Notes under the pieces: generated by a model
The model's input: the letters and a program-made list of their open reading frames with translations, nothing else
Database searches by the model: none
Told to the model about the DNA's origin: nothing
Made by a program: the position numbers and the translations under genes
Shown here: one piece after another, positions 17,103 through 25,327 of the stretch
Layout of the letters: each line of letters opens with the position of its first letter
Numbering within the stretch: the first letter of the stretch is position 1
NCBI GenBank assembly: GCA_947497905.1
Contig: CANMIH010000009.1
Location: forward strand, 1-64,000
Direction of reading: 5' to 3'
DNA length: 64,000 nt
Source: an uncultured Pelagimonas sp.
Lineage (GTDB): Bacteria > Pseudomonadota > Alphaproteobacteria > Rhodobacterales > Rhodobacteraceae

Positions 17103-18056
17103 TTATCCGGTGGATCGGGGACGGGCCCGGCCCGGGGCGCGATTGCGACGCGTTTCCCGCCAGACTGAAACAAGGCCCGAGCCAATAATCAAGCCGGATC
17201 CGATCCAGACCGGCAGTTCGGGCCACTCTTCAAAAAACATCACCCCCCAGACAATGGCCAAGGGCATGGCGACATATTCAAACGGGGCAATCAACGTGGC
17301 CTCACAGAGGCGATAGGCCTGACTGACAAGATACCCGCCAACCGATCCCGCAAGGCCGACGCCTACGAAGTAGATCCAGTCTTGCGAGGCGGGCCATTTC
17401 CATGCGCGGAAAATGAAATCAAGCGCCGCGCTTTCTCCACCTGTCGCCAATTGTCCGCCTCCTAGCACGAGGCCAACCAATGAACTCACCACGAGGAAGC
17501 CGAAGGTTGGGTAGAACGAAAGCGTCGCGGCTTTTTCTGTGCCGCCCGCAGATCGGGTCAGAACATGAAGCGTGGCATAGCCACAGGCGCCGAGCAGGGG
17601 GAGAATGGCTGCAGCTTGAAAGGTATCTGCACCGGGCCGCATGATCACGAGGATGCCGATAAATCCCCCAGCGATCGCGCCCCACCGCCAGGGCCCGACG
17701 GTCTCTTTGAGAAAGATAACCGACAACAAAGTCACCACCAGCGGGGTGGCAAAGGCAATTGCGACGGCCTCTGCCAGCGGCATGATGGCCAGACCTGTGA
17801 AAAAGCACAGATTGGCAAAAAGAACTGCTACGCTGCGCATGAGGTGGAGTTTGAGCTTGCTTGTCCGGATCAGGTGAAACCCGCCCTCAAGCGGCATCAA
17901 AATGCCAAGTAACACGGCGAGCGCGACCACTGATCTAATGAAAACAACCTCGTAAAGCGGGTAGTCCCCAGACAGAAATTTGAACAGCATATCGATGATC
18001 GAAAAGCAGGTGGCGGCGCCCATTGCGGCCAAAATGCCCAAACCTGTAGTCTTCAT
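17103..18056 (-). CDS. DMT superfamily (EamA) transporter
   Basis: A 317-residue inner-membrane protein with ten predicted helices in two EamA repeats. The second half ends with IAPFEYVAMPLAIVWGVMFF, a characteristic EamA motif. Substrates in this superfamily range over amino acids, nucleosides and other metabolites, so none is assigned. The ATG at 18056 is used instead of the adjoining TTG. The C-terminus is rich in Arg. It lies 22 nt upstream of the HAD gene in the same direction and could start that transcript. Confidence 0.85.
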   Translation of the reverse strand: MKTTGLGILAAMGAATCFSIIDMLFKFLSGDYPLYEVVFIRSVVALAVLLGILMPLEGGFHLIRTSKLKLHLMRSVAVLFANLCFFTGLAIMPLAEAVAIAFATPLVVTLLSVIFLKETVGPWRWGAIAGGFIGILVIMRPGADTFQAAAILPLLGACGYATLHVLTRSAGGTEKAATLSFYPTFGFLVVSSLVGLVLGGGQLATGGESAALDFIFRAWKWPASQDWIYFVGVGLAGSVGGYLVSQAYRLCEATLIAPFEYVAMPLAIVWGVMFFEEWPELPVWIGSGLIIGSGLVSVWRETRRNRAPGRARPRSTG

Positions 18057-18125
18057 CAAATGCTACCCATCCCGTTTCAATTGCTGAAGGTGTGCCTGAA
18101 ATACAGGAGTGGGGCAATTGAGAAC

Positions 18126-18578
18126 TCAGGTTTTTGCAGCGCGCATCTCGCGTTCCAGAGAATCCAGAAACCGGGACCGATCCGCTTTGGTAAAGCCCTT
18201 GCCACCGCCCTGTATCCCAAGCGGATTGGCGGCCCGCAAATCGGCCATCAGATCGCGCATGGCAAGCTGCTGTCCGATGTTGGCCTGAGTGAAGCGCTCG
18301 CCGTTGTGGCGCAGCACGCGCGCACCGGCCTCGATACATTTGGCCGCCAAAGGAATGTCACCGGTGACCACCACGTCGCCGGGACCACAGCGTTCGGCGA
18401 TCCACATGTCGGCCACGTCGGGGCCGTCGTCGACGATCACCACCTCAACCAGCGGGTTTTGCGACAGACGCAATCCACCGTTTGAGACAAGCTTCATCGC
18501 CACCCGGTGCCGGGTGGCGACTTTCTCTGCTTCTGCTTTCACAGGGCAGGCGTCGGCATCAATATAGAGTACCGTCAC
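18126..18578 (-). CDS. yaiI: YaiI/YqxD (UPF0178) family protein
   Basis: A 150-residue conserved protein beginning [14 protein letters not shown], the hallmark of the family, followed by [15 protein letters not shown] and [12 protein letters not shown]. The acidic residues resemble a PIN-like nuclease fold, but the role is unknown. The ATG overlaps the stop of sthA by 4 nt, making it the last gene of the leftward unit from the 54-residue peptide through sthA. Confidence 0.88.
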   Translation of the reverse strand: MTVLYIDADACPVKAEAEKVATRHRVAMKLVSNGGLRLSQNPLVEVVIVDDGPDVADMWIAERCGPGDVVVTGDIPLAAKCIEAGARVLRHNGERFTQANIGQQLAMRDLMADLRAANPLGIQGGGKGFTKADRSRFLDSLEREMRAAKT

Positions 18579-20056
18579 GCCTTGTCTTTCTTGTCCTCAG
18601 CCGGTTTGTCCGCTTTTGCGGCTTTGGCTTTGGGCGCAGATTTCTTCACCTTGAACTCTTCCGGGATCGGCATGCGGTTGAAGGCATCCAGACCGGCGAT
18701 TTTGTAGGCCTCGGCGAGAGTCGGATAGTTGAAGGTGTTCTGGACAAAGTAATCCACTGTGCCTTTGAGGTTCAGAACCGCCTGCGCGATGTGGATCAGC
18801 TCGGTTGCGCCTTCACCAACAATCTGCACGCCCAGAACTCGACGGGTTTTCAACGAAAACAGCATTTTCAACATGCCGTGTTCCAGACCCATGATATGCC
18901 CGCGTGAGGTTTCGCGGAACCGGGCCACGCCCACTTCATAGGGGATCTCACGCTCTTTGAGCTCTTCTTCCGACATGCCACATGTGGACATTTCCGGCAC
19001 CGAATAGATGCCATAGGGGAACCAGGGGCTTTCAGGAAGCGACTGGGTGTCCAATGCGTGACAGGCGGCAACGCGTCCCTGCTGGAGCGAGGTTGATGCC
19101 AGTGACGGGTGACCGATCACATCGCCTGCCGCGTAGATATGTGGAACCGAGGTCTGATAGCTTTTGCGATCCACATTGATGCGCCCGCGATGGTCGGTTT
19201 CAACGCCAACGGCCTTGAGATTCAGGGCATCTGTTGCGCCCATCCGCCCCGCCGCAAAGAGCAGCATTTCGCCACGTACATGACGCCCATTTTCGAGGGT
19301 CACTTCGATATGCGAGCCGGCGTCTTCGATCTGTTCAACAGCGGAGCCCAGACGCAGATCAACACCGTTTTCGCGGATCTGGTGGGTGAAGTCCTGAATC
19401 AAAGTGCGGTCGATGAAATCGAGGAATGTGTCGCGTGGCTCGATCAGCGTCACACGCACATCCAGCGCCGAGAACATGGTGGCATATTCCACGCCAATAA
19501 CCCCTGCGCCGATCACGATGAGCGAGCGCGGAATTTCTTCCATCTCAAGGAACTCATCGCCATCCACGACGGTCTTGCCGTTGAAGGGCACGTAGTCCGG
19601 GCGATAGGTTTTTGTGCCAGTTCCGATCAGGAACTTGGCGGCGGTGATCCGGGTGGTATCCCCGGCCTCGGTGGCCACTTCGATCTCATGCGGGCCCACA
19701 AACTTGGCTTTGCCGTTCAACGTTTCCACATGGTTGCGGTTGAACTGGTGTTCCAGCACATCCACCTCATAATCGAGGGTCATGTGAAGACGCGCCTTGA
19801 GATCTTCGGCGCTGATCTGGTCTTTCACACGATATGAGCGGCCATAAAAGCTGCGCTCACGCCAACCTGAAAGGTTCAGCACGGTTTCGCGCAGGGTTTT
19901 CGAGGGAATGGTCCCGGTGTGAACTGAAACACCCCCCAGACGATCTTTGCGATCGATCACCAAAACCCGGCGTTTGAGTTTCCCCGCCTGAATGGCCGCG
20001 GACCGGCCCGAAGGGCCGGATCCAATGATGACCAGATCATAGTCATATTCGCTCAT
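18575..20056 (-). CDS. sthA: soluble (Si-specific) NAD(P)+ transhydrogenase
   Basis: A 493-residue FAD enzyme that moves reducing equivalents between NADPH and NAD+. It has the FAD motif [17 protein letters not shown] at residues 8-24, the second Rossmann motif [12 protein letters not shown], and the C-terminal dimerisation domain. The redox-active CxxxxC of the related dihydrolipoamide dehydrogenases is absent ([17 protein letters not shown]), which is diagnostic for SthA. A Lys/Ala-rich tail of about 25 residues ([18 protein letters not shown]) extends beyond the usual end. It starts 3 nt after the stop of fghA, so the two are co-transcribed. Confidence 0.93.
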   Translation of the reverse strand: MSEYDYDLVIIGSGPSGRSAAIQAGKLKRRVLVIDRKDRLGGVSVHTGTIPSKTLRETVLNLSGWRERSFYGRSYRVKDQISAEDLKARLHMTLDYEVDVLEHQFNRNHVETLNGKAKFVGPHEIEVATEAGDTTRITAAKFLIGTGTKTYRPDYVPFNGKTVVDGDEFLEMEEIPRSLIVIGAGVIGVEYATMFSALDVRVTLIEPRDTFLDFIDRTLIQDFTHQIRENGVDLRLGSAVEQIEDAGSHIEVTLENGRHVRGEMLLFAAGRMGATDALNLKAVGVETDHRGRINVDRKSYQTSVPHIYAAGDVIGHPSLASTSLQQGRVAACHALDTQSLPESPWFPYGIYSVPEMSTCGMSEEELKEREIPYEVGVARFRETSRGHIMGLEHGMLKMLFSLKTRRVLGVQIVGEGATELIHIAQAVLNLKGTVDYFVQNTFNYPTLAEAYKIAGLDAFNRMPIPEEFKVKKSAPKAKAAKADKPAEDKKDKA

Positions 20057-20059
20057 GCG

Positions 20060-20893
20060 TTATGCTCCGTGAAGCGCCTCGGCGTGAAAGTCCACATGGT
20101 CTTCCATAAAGCTCGAGACAAAGAAGTATGAGTGGTCATAACCCTTTTGCATCCGGAACGCACCCTCTTGGCGTTTGGCCATCATGGCCTGCGCCAGAGC
20201 TTCGGGTTTGAGTAACTCAAGGAATTGGTCGTCTGCGCCCTGATCGATCAGCACCGGGCCATCAAACCCTTTTTCTGCCATCAACAAAGTCGCGTCATGT
20301 TTGGCCCATGCTGCGGTGTCGTCGCCCAAATACGCGCCAAGCTGTTTGCGACCCCAGTCGCTTTCAGTGGGGTTGGCGATGGGGGCAAAGGCTGAGACCG
20401 AGACAAAGCGGCCCGGCAAGTTCATCGCCAGTGTCAGAGCGCCGTGGCCACCCATTGAATGGCCCGTGATGCTTTGACGATCCATGTCGACGGCAAAGTT
20501 TTCACCAATCAGTGCGGGCAATTCGGTTGCGATATAGTCCCACATCTTGAAATGCGGGGCCCACGGGTCTTGCGTGGCATTGACGTAGAAACCGGCGCCT
20601 TGACCCAAATCGTAGGCTTCGTCATTGGCGATATCGTCACCGCGTGGCGACGTATCGGGGAAAACAAGCGCGATCCCGGCTTCAGCGGCCCAGGCCTGTG
20701 CACCCGCTTTGGTCATTGCGTTTTCGTGCGTGCAGGTCAGGCCAGACAGATACCAAAGAACTGGAACCGGTGTGAACTTGGCCTCTTCTGGCAAAAACAG
20801 ACCAAAGGTCATGTCACATCCACAGACCTCGGAGGCATGGGAATACACGCCCTGAACCCCACCAAATGCCCGATTTTCCGAAACGGTTTTCAT
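20060..20893 (-). CDS. fghA: S-formylglutathione hydrolase
   Basis: Second step of glutathione-dependent formaldehyde oxidation: S-formylglutathione to formate plus glutathione. The 277-residue esterase-D-like hydrolase has WYLSGLTCTHEN, the nucleophile elbow TGHSMGGHGAL, VLIDQGADDQFL carrying the acid, and YDHSYFF with the histidine. I chose ATG 20893 (GAAGAGGG upstream, 277 residues as in E. coli FrmB) over the ATG at 20935, which directly abuts the tetR stop and has no ribosome site. Its partner enzyme gene lies at 4513-5649. Confidence 0.94.
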   Translation of the reverse strand: MKTVSENRAFGGVQGVYSHASEVCGCDMTFGLFLPEEAKFTPVPVLWYLSGLTCTHENAMTKAGAQAWAAEAGIALVFPDTSPRGDDIANDEAYDLGQGAGFYVNATQDPWAPHFKMWDYIATELPALIGENFAVDMDRQSITGHSMGGHGALTLAMNLPGRFVSVSAFAPIANPTESDWGRKQLGAYLGDDTAAWAKHDATLLMAEKGFDGPVLIDQGADDQFLELLKPEALAQAMMAKRQEGAFRMQKGYDHSYFFVSSFMEDHVDFHAEALHGA

Positions 20894-20935
20894 TGTGCCC
20901 TCTTCAATGGCTTGCGCCCCCGAAAAGGAGGCCAT

Positions 20936-21550
20936 TTATGTGCCGTAACGTGCCATGAAGGTGGAGACTGCGCCATCCACAATGCGACCAATTTCGACCT
21001 CAGAAAAACAAGTTTGAATGCCAAAAATCAGTTTGGGATGAAGATCTGCTTTACACAGCTCGACAAACTGATCGGCAGCCAAATTCAGATCGTCAATTCT
21101 AAGTTCACCTCGCTCTTGCGAAATGGACAGGTATTCTTTGATAGCACGGTGCACGATCAGGGGGCCGGATTGATAAAACTCCCGCCCAAGCTCAGGGAAC
21201 CGATCTGATTCCGCGACACAAATGCGAAAGATACGCTGCCCGATTTCTGAGTAGATGAAGTTCAGAAACGTATGTCCAACCTGTGTCAGCACAATGTGCG
21301 GAGGTTGTGACATGTCGAGGGTGGTTTGCGCTTCCTCAGCTTGATGGCGGCATTGAGCGGAAGCGACCTCCATGAACAACAGACGTTTGTCAGGAAAATA
21401 ACTGTAAAGAGTGGCCTTTGAGACCCCCGACTGGCGCGCAATATCGTCGACACTTGATCCTTCGAAACCGTCACGGAGGAAAACCTCGCGTGCGCCCTCA
21501 AGCACCTGATCGTATTTGCGCCCTTTGCGGACGGTGGCCTCTGCGGTCAT
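20936..21550 (-). CDS. TetR/AcrR family transcriptional regulator
   Basis: A 204-residue repressor. The helix-turn-helix is in DDIARQSGVSKATLYSYFPDK (about residues 36-56), and the C-terminal ligand domain resembles TetR_C_7/AefR-like proteins. It lies directly upstream of fghA and is transcribed in the same direction, so formaldehyde, a glutathione adduct or another stress signal is a possible inducer; that is inference. A candidate operator lies in its own promoter (21579-21592), with a near-perfect version at 21817-21832. AGGAGA precedes the ATG. Confidence 0.9.
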   Translation of the reverse strand: MTAEATVRKGRKYDQVLEGAREVFLRDGFEGSSVDDIARQSGVSKATLYSYFPDKRLLFMEVASAQCRHQAEEAQTTLDMSQPPHIVLTQVGHTFLNFIYSEIGQRIFRICVAESDRFPELGREFYQSGPLIVHRAIKEYLSISQERGELRIDDLNLAADQFVELCKADLHPKLIFGIQTCFSEVEIGRIVDGAVSTFMARYGT

Positions 21551-21578
21551 TCAGTGCGTCTCCTGTTATCCAATCACT

Positions 21579-21592
21579 ATACCGGGAGGTTT
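21579..21592 (-). promoter_or_regulatory. candidate TetR operator in the tetR promoter
   Basis: Read on the minus strand, AAACCTCCCGGTAT matches the palindrome AAACCGAACGGTTT (21818-21831) at 10 of 14 positions. It lies between a possible -35 (TTGCGG) and a TATAGT -10 box, about 30 nt before the tetR start, a placement suited to autorepression. Confidence 0.45.
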
Positions 21593-21616
21593 CTCTATCC
21601 CGCAAGAAACCCGAAG

Positions 21617-21781
21617 TCACTGACAGGTGATCTGCGAGGTTGTGATATTGCTGCACCCTTTGGTCACAGGTTCAGTTTCCTCTGGGGGAAAGGTCAGAAT
21701 GGGGAAGGGGATGGGTGTCAGGCTCGCGGAGGCATGAGTGGCAGTCAGAGCAAGCAGGGCGGCGAAAACGATACGTGTCAT
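21617..21781 (-). CDS. 54-residue exported peptide of unknown function
   Basis: A small gene. The ATG at 21781 has AAAGGTG 6 nt upstream. The product starts MTRIVFAALLALTATHASA, a clear signal peptide, leaving a mature part of about 35 residues rich in Pro and Thr (SLTPIPFPILTFPPEETEPV) with two cysteines near the end (KGCSNITTSQITCQ), enough for one disulfide. It stops 66 nt before tetR and may be its first co-transcribed gene. Two palindromes lie upstream. I know no family for it. Confidence 0.6.
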   Translation of the reverse strand: MTRIVFAALLALTATHASASLTPIPFPILTFPPEETEPVTKGCSNITTSQITCQ

Positions 21782-21793
21782 GGAAACACCTTT

Positions 21794-21832
21794 CTAAACT
21801 AATCTGTTTAGATAAATAAACCGAACGGTTTA
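21794..21832. promoter_or_regulatory. two palindromic operator-like sites
   Basis: CTAAAC, 6 nt, GTTTAG (21794-21811) and TAAACCGAACGGTTTA (21817-21832, perfect). They lie 13-50 nt before the start of the exported peptide gene and 95 nt before mbfA. The second has the size and symmetry of a TetR operator and a degenerate copy lies at 21579. Confidence 0.65.
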
Positions 21833-21898
21833 GAATTCAAGTGATTCTGAACTGTTGAGTTTAGTTTTCGGCATTGCAGCCACCGCATAGCTCTATAG

Positions 21899-21915
21899 AT
21901 TAGAATTGTTCTAAA
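21899..21915 (+). promoter_or_regulatory. Irr-type iron control element (ICE box) of mbfA
   Basis: TTAGAA TTG TTCTAA (21900-21914) is a perfect 6-3-6 inverted repeat, one base short of the consensus TTTAGAA-N3-TTCTAAA recognised by the iron response regulator Irr in alphaproteobacteria. It overlaps the probable -10 region (TAGATT at 21896-21901, with TTGCAG at 21874 as -35), which suits repression under low iron. Confidence 0.8.
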
Positions 21916-21926
21916 GAGGGCGTGAG

Positions 21927-22901
21927 ATGCGATTCACCATTCAGCGGCGGAATTTCAAAGATCTTAGCGAGCAGGAAATCCTGGCTTTGGCGATCTCCTC
22001 CGAAGAGGATGACGCCAGGATTTACCGAACCTACGCTGAGCAACTGCGCGGGGATTTCCCTGAAAGTGCAGCGGTTTTTGCGGGTATGGCAGAGGAAGAA
22101 GATGGTCACCGCCACCGGTTGATCGAAATGCATCGCAAGCGGTTTGGAGATGTCATTCCCCTGATCCGACGTGAGCATGTGGCAGGTTATTATGCGCGTC
22201 GACCGGTGTGGTTGATCCAGAACCTCTCCCTTGAACGCATTCGGGAAGAAGCCAAGGTGATGGAACATGATGCCGAGCGCTTCTATTTAGCGGCGGCTCA
22301 GAACAGTACCGATGCGGCCACACGGGAACTTCTTGGTGAATTGGCCGCCGCCGAAGCGGGCCATCAGGCCGGGGCAGATCGGTTGATCCAAGAACATCTT
22401 TCGTCTGATGCACGTGACAAAGAAGATGAAACTGCGCGGCGGCAGTTTCTGTTGACCTATGTGCAGCCGGGTCTCGCGGGCTTGATGGATGGGTCTGTTT
22501 CGACGCTGGCGCCAATATTTGCCACAGCATTTGCCACGCAAGACACTTGGACCACATTTCTCGTAGGCGTGGCGGCTTCGGTTGGGGCGGGGATCTCGAT
22601 GGGGTTCACCGAAGCTGCGTCAGATGATGGCCAACTTTCAGGGCGGGGCTCACCGGTGAAGCGGGGAATCGCGTCGGGTGTGATGACCACCGTGGGCGGT
22701 TTGGGGCATGCCTTGCCCTATTTGATCCCGGATTTTTGGACCGCGACAATTCTTGCGCTGGTGGTTGTTTTTGTTGAGCTTTGGGCCATTGTCTGGATCC
22801 AGAACAAATACATGGACACGCCTTTCTGGAAGGCGACGTTTCAGGTTGTACTGGGTGGTGCACTGGTCTTTGCCGCGGGGGCGATTATTGGCGGCGGCTA
22901 G
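21927..22901 (+). CDS. mbfA: membrane-bound ferritin MbfA (ferritin-like plus VIT1 domain)
   Basis: A 324-residue iron exporter that protects against iron and peroxide stress in alphaproteobacteria such as Agrobacterium and Bradyrhizobium. Residues about 1-160 form a ferritin-like four-helix domain with iron ligands in SEEDDARIY, MAEEEDGHRH and LAAAEAGHQAG (two ExxH motifs). Residues about 175-324 form a VIT1-like membrane domain (GLMDGSVSTLAPIF, GAGISMGFTEAASD). The ATG has GAGGG upstream. An ICE box lies just before it, as in known Irr-regulated mbfA genes. It overlaps the convergent LysR gene by 4 nt. Confidence 0.92.
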   Translation: MRFTIQRRNFKDLSEQEILALAISSEEDDARIYRTYAEQLRGDFPESAAVFAGMAEEEDGHRHRLIEMHRKRFGDVIPLIRREHVAGYYARRPVWLIQNLSLERIREEAKVMEHDAERFYLAAAQNSTDAATRELLGELAAAEAGHQAGADRLIQEHLSSDARDKEDETARRQFLLTYVQPGLAGLMDGSVSTLAPIFATAFATQDTWTTFLVGVAASVGAGISMGFTEAASDDGQLSGRGSPVKRGIASGVMTTVGGLGHALPYLIPDFWTATILALVVVFVELWAIVWIQNKYMDTPFWKATFQVVLGGALVFAAGAIIGGG

Positions 22902-23797
22902 GTCCGTAAGAGGGACGGCAGCATTTCCGCCAGCAGATCCCAGACCAAACGCACGCGGGGACTTGTTCGCAGTTCCCGGTGCGCGACAAGCCAGACGGGA
23001 TAGTCAAAGGATGGTTTGTCCGCAAACACGCGGCGCAATCTTGGATCGGCGTCGCCCATCCCACAGGGGCCAACGCCGATTCCTATGCCAGCGCGCGTCA
23101 TATCCCAGTGGACCACGTGAGAGTTGGTGTGCACTGGAAATTGGTCTTTGGTAACCGGAATGCCAAACTGTTGCAGGACCGGAACATAGGCCTCCTGTTC
23201 ACCAAACCCGATAAACTCGGCCCGTGACAGATCCCCGAGATCGGTGAGTGGTCCCAGTTTTTCAAGGTAATCGGGCGAGGCGAAGAATGTGCCACGGTCT
23301 TCTGCCACCAACTTGCCAATCAGGTCGGCATCTTCAGGACGAGTGTTTCGAATGGCAATATCCGCTTCGCGCCGCTTGAGATCGCGCACTTCATTGGCTG
23401 ACACAATTTCAAGCGATATACCCGGGGCGATTTCGCGCAGTCTCCGAACCACTTTGGGCATCAACCAACTTGAATAAAGTTCGGTCGCGGTGATTGCCAC
23501 ATTCCCTTCCACAGATTGAGACTGTCCACCTGCGGCCAATGATGCAGCGGTCGCTGCCTCCCCCATGGCGCGCATATGCGGTACAAGCGCTGCACCGGCT
23601 TTGGTCAGCTCAAGGCCCCGGCCAACGCGCTCAAACAGCGTCACCCCGAGCTCTTCTTCAAGTGCTGCAACCTGCCGGCCCAGCGTTGGCTGTGCCATGC
23701 CTAACGCTCGCGCGGCCGCAGACAAAGATCCTTCTTCCGCGGTGATCAGAAATGCCCGCGCGCGGTTCCAATCGAAATTTACTGAGCGCCAATCCAT
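22898..23797 (-). CDS. LysR family transcriptional regulator
   Basis: A 299-residue regulator. The N-terminal winged helix-turn-helix covers FDWNRARAFLITAEEGSLSA and AARALGMAQPTLGRQVAALE, and the C-terminal effector domain runs from about residue 90. The target and the ligand are unknown. The ATG at 23797 gives MDWRSVNFDWNR, a start typical of the LysR subgroup near this N-terminus. It is convergent with mbfA and on its own transcript. Confidence 0.9.
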   Translation of the reverse strand: MDWRSVNFDWNRARAFLITAEEGSLSAAARALGMAQPTLGRQVAALEEELGVTLFERVGRGLELTKAGAALVPHMRAMGEAATAASLAAGGQSQSVEGNVAITATELYSSWLMPKVVRRLREIAPGISLEIVSANEVRDLKRREADIAIRNTRPEDADLIGKLVAEDRGTFFASPDYLEKLGPLTDLGDLSRAEFIGFGEQEAYVPVLQQFGIPVTKDQFPVHTNSHVVHWDMTRAGIGIGVGPCGMGDADPRLRRVFADKPSFDYPVWLVAHRELRTSPRVRLVWDLLAEMLPSLLRT

Positions 23798-23839
23798 ATA
23801 GGGTGGATAGCGCCCACATCAATTCAGTCAAGGTCTCAA

Positions 23840-23872
23840 AGAAAACAGGCCCCGGACAGTTGTCCGAGGCCG
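23840..23872 (-). terminator. terminator of the Hsp20 gene
   Basis: GGCC, one mismatch and CGGACA pair with TGTCCG and GGCC, and the minus-strand transcript continues into TGTTTTCTTT. It lies 30 nt after the stop of the leftward Hsp20 gene. Confidence 0.8.
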
Positions 23873-23903
23873 TTTGTGAACACATTGGGTAAAAGGGGGA
23901 GGG

Positions 23904-24377
23904 TCAGTTTACCGCTTCTGCGTCCACGACATCTTTCTGTGTGACCTGAGCGCTTGGCTTTGTGATCGCAATTCGACGCGGTTTCAGCGCCTCGGGGATC
24001 TCGCGGGTCAGGTCGATATGCAGCATGCCATCTTCATGGGTCGCACCAGTGACGCGAACATGGTCGGCCAGATGGAAGCGACGCTCAAAGGCGCGGGTCG
24101 CAATGCCGCGATGCAGATAGGATTTCGGCGTATCTTCCGAGGCTTTTTTAGCAGACACGACAAGGGCCTGTTCTTTTACCTCGATTGCCAGATCCTGATC
24201 CGAGAAACCGGCAACGGCGATCGAAATCCGATAGCTGTCGTCCGCGGTTTTCTCAATGTTGTACGGGGGGTAACCGGCCTGTGGCGTGTCGTTGGTCAAA
24301 ACACGGTCCATCAGGTCAACGATCTGATCAAATCCAACGGTGGCACGGTGCAGTGGGGTCAAATCAAAATGACGCAT
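23904..24377 (-). CDS. Hsp20 family small heat shock protein
   Basis: A 157-residue alpha-crystallin-type holdase that would bind unfolding proteins in the cytoplasm. The domain starts at PPYNIEKTADDSYRISIAV, includes AGFSDQDLAIEV, and ends with a GMLHIDLTREIPE motif, with the C-terminal I-x-I type segment RIAI. Length is normal for IbpA-like proteins. The ATG at 24377 has AGGAGG close upstream. A sigma-32 promoter is likely biologically, but I do not see a convincing one in the 140 nt upstream. Confidence 0.92.
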   Translation of the reverse strand: MRHFDLTPLHRATVGFDQIVDLMDRVLTNDTPQAGYPPYNIEKTADDSYRISIAVAGFSDQDLAIEVKEQALVVSAKKASEDTPKSYLHRGIATRAFERRFHLADHVRVTGATHEDGMLHIDLTREIPEALKPRRIAITKPSAQVTQKDVVDAEAVN

Positions 24378-24521
24378 GGAATCCTCCTATGAGCGATCCG
24401 AACTAAAGATGGTACGCCTTCCACTGTGGACAGGCGCGTTTTTCTGAACCAAGACCCGATCATCGGCGCCTTGGTGTTATTGATTTGGGGAGGGTTTTTG
24501 GGGTTTCAAGCCCCCAAGGTC

Positions 24522-25313
24522 TCAGTTGTTTGGGCGCACGAATTTTGCCGATCCGCTGCGCTGGCCGATTTGTACCCGTAGGGCCCCGGTGCTGACTTTG
24601 GGAAGAGCGGCATCATTGCGCAGTCGCGCCTTCATATCATCCACTTGATGCGCCAATGTCATCCCAATGGTTTCTTTGGGTCTGTCGGGATCGGTGCTCA
24701 TCGCTGAGACGACGGAAAAAATCCGCAATCTCCCATCGATGCGCGCGAAAATAGGAGCGCCGGACGAGCCATAGGTGACATCGCAATCAAAGGTCATCAA
24801 TCCGTGGCGGTAGGTTTTCAGATAGTCACATTTTCCCTGGCGTGACAGTACCTCCGAACGCCCCTTTCCATAGGACACGACGCTGACCCTTCTGTCGCGC
24901 AGCGCTGTCCTGTGGACTTTAAAGGGATCTGCCTCAGCACTGACAATATCTCGATCTAACTTGAGCAGAGCCAGATCGTGGGCAATGGATTGGTTGCTGA
25001 TGTGAGATCCGCCTTTGTCGGTATATCCTTCTGCCACAACGTGTTTTACAACCCGGCGCTGGGCAATGGATTGACCACGATGGTAGCCAGCACGAAAGAT
25101 CATTGTTTCAGGTGGAATGAGCTTGCCCGCATCGTCGAAAACACAATGTGCAGCGGTCAGAACTAAATTGCGAGCGATCAGAGTGCCGGTGCAATAACCG
25201 CTGCGGCTGTCAATGCGGCCAACACCTTCCCAACCAAGCAACTCGCCGCGACGGTCCATTACGTCAAAATGAGACTGAGCCGTCGCAATCGACGGCAAAA
25301 CGAGGGTGGCCAA
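24522..25313 (-). CDS. exported trypsin-like serine protease (first of two)
   Basis: A chymotrypsin-fold (S1) protease. The catalytic triad is visible: His in LTAAHCVF, Asp in AHDLALLKL and Ser in YGSSGAPIF. Cysteines (YCTG, AHC, CDYL, DCDV) could form disulfides. It resembles the neighbouring protease (25328-26119) through the whole domain. The listed start is TTG at 25313, but the signal peptide continues upstream in frame through KTVKVLALLATLVLPSIATA with no ATG, GTG or TTG; ATT at 25343 with AGGTG 4 nt upstream is a candidate. If so, the gene overlaps the upstream stop. Confidence 0.8.
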   Translation of the reverse strand: MATLVLPSIATAQSHFDVMDRRGELLGWEGVGRIDSRSGYCTGTLIARNLVLTAAHCVFDDAGKLIPPETMIFRAGYHRGQSIAQRRVVKHVVAEGYTDKGGSHISNQSIAHDLALLKLDRDIVSAEADPFKVHRTALRDRRVSVVSYGKGRSEVLSRQGKCDYLKTYRHGLMTFDCDVTYGSSGAPIFARIDGRLRIFSVVSAMSTDPDRPKETIGMTLAHQVDDMKARLRNDAALPKVSTGALRVQIGQRSGSAKFVRPNN

Positions 25314-25327
25314 CAGAGCCAGAACTT

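Noticed and set aside
24378-24521. Heat-shock sigma-32 promoter or ROSE-type thermosensor upstream of the Hsp20 gene
   Set aside because: A CTTGG-like box occurs but without a matching -10 at proper spacing, and no ROSE U(U/C)GCU motif was seen.
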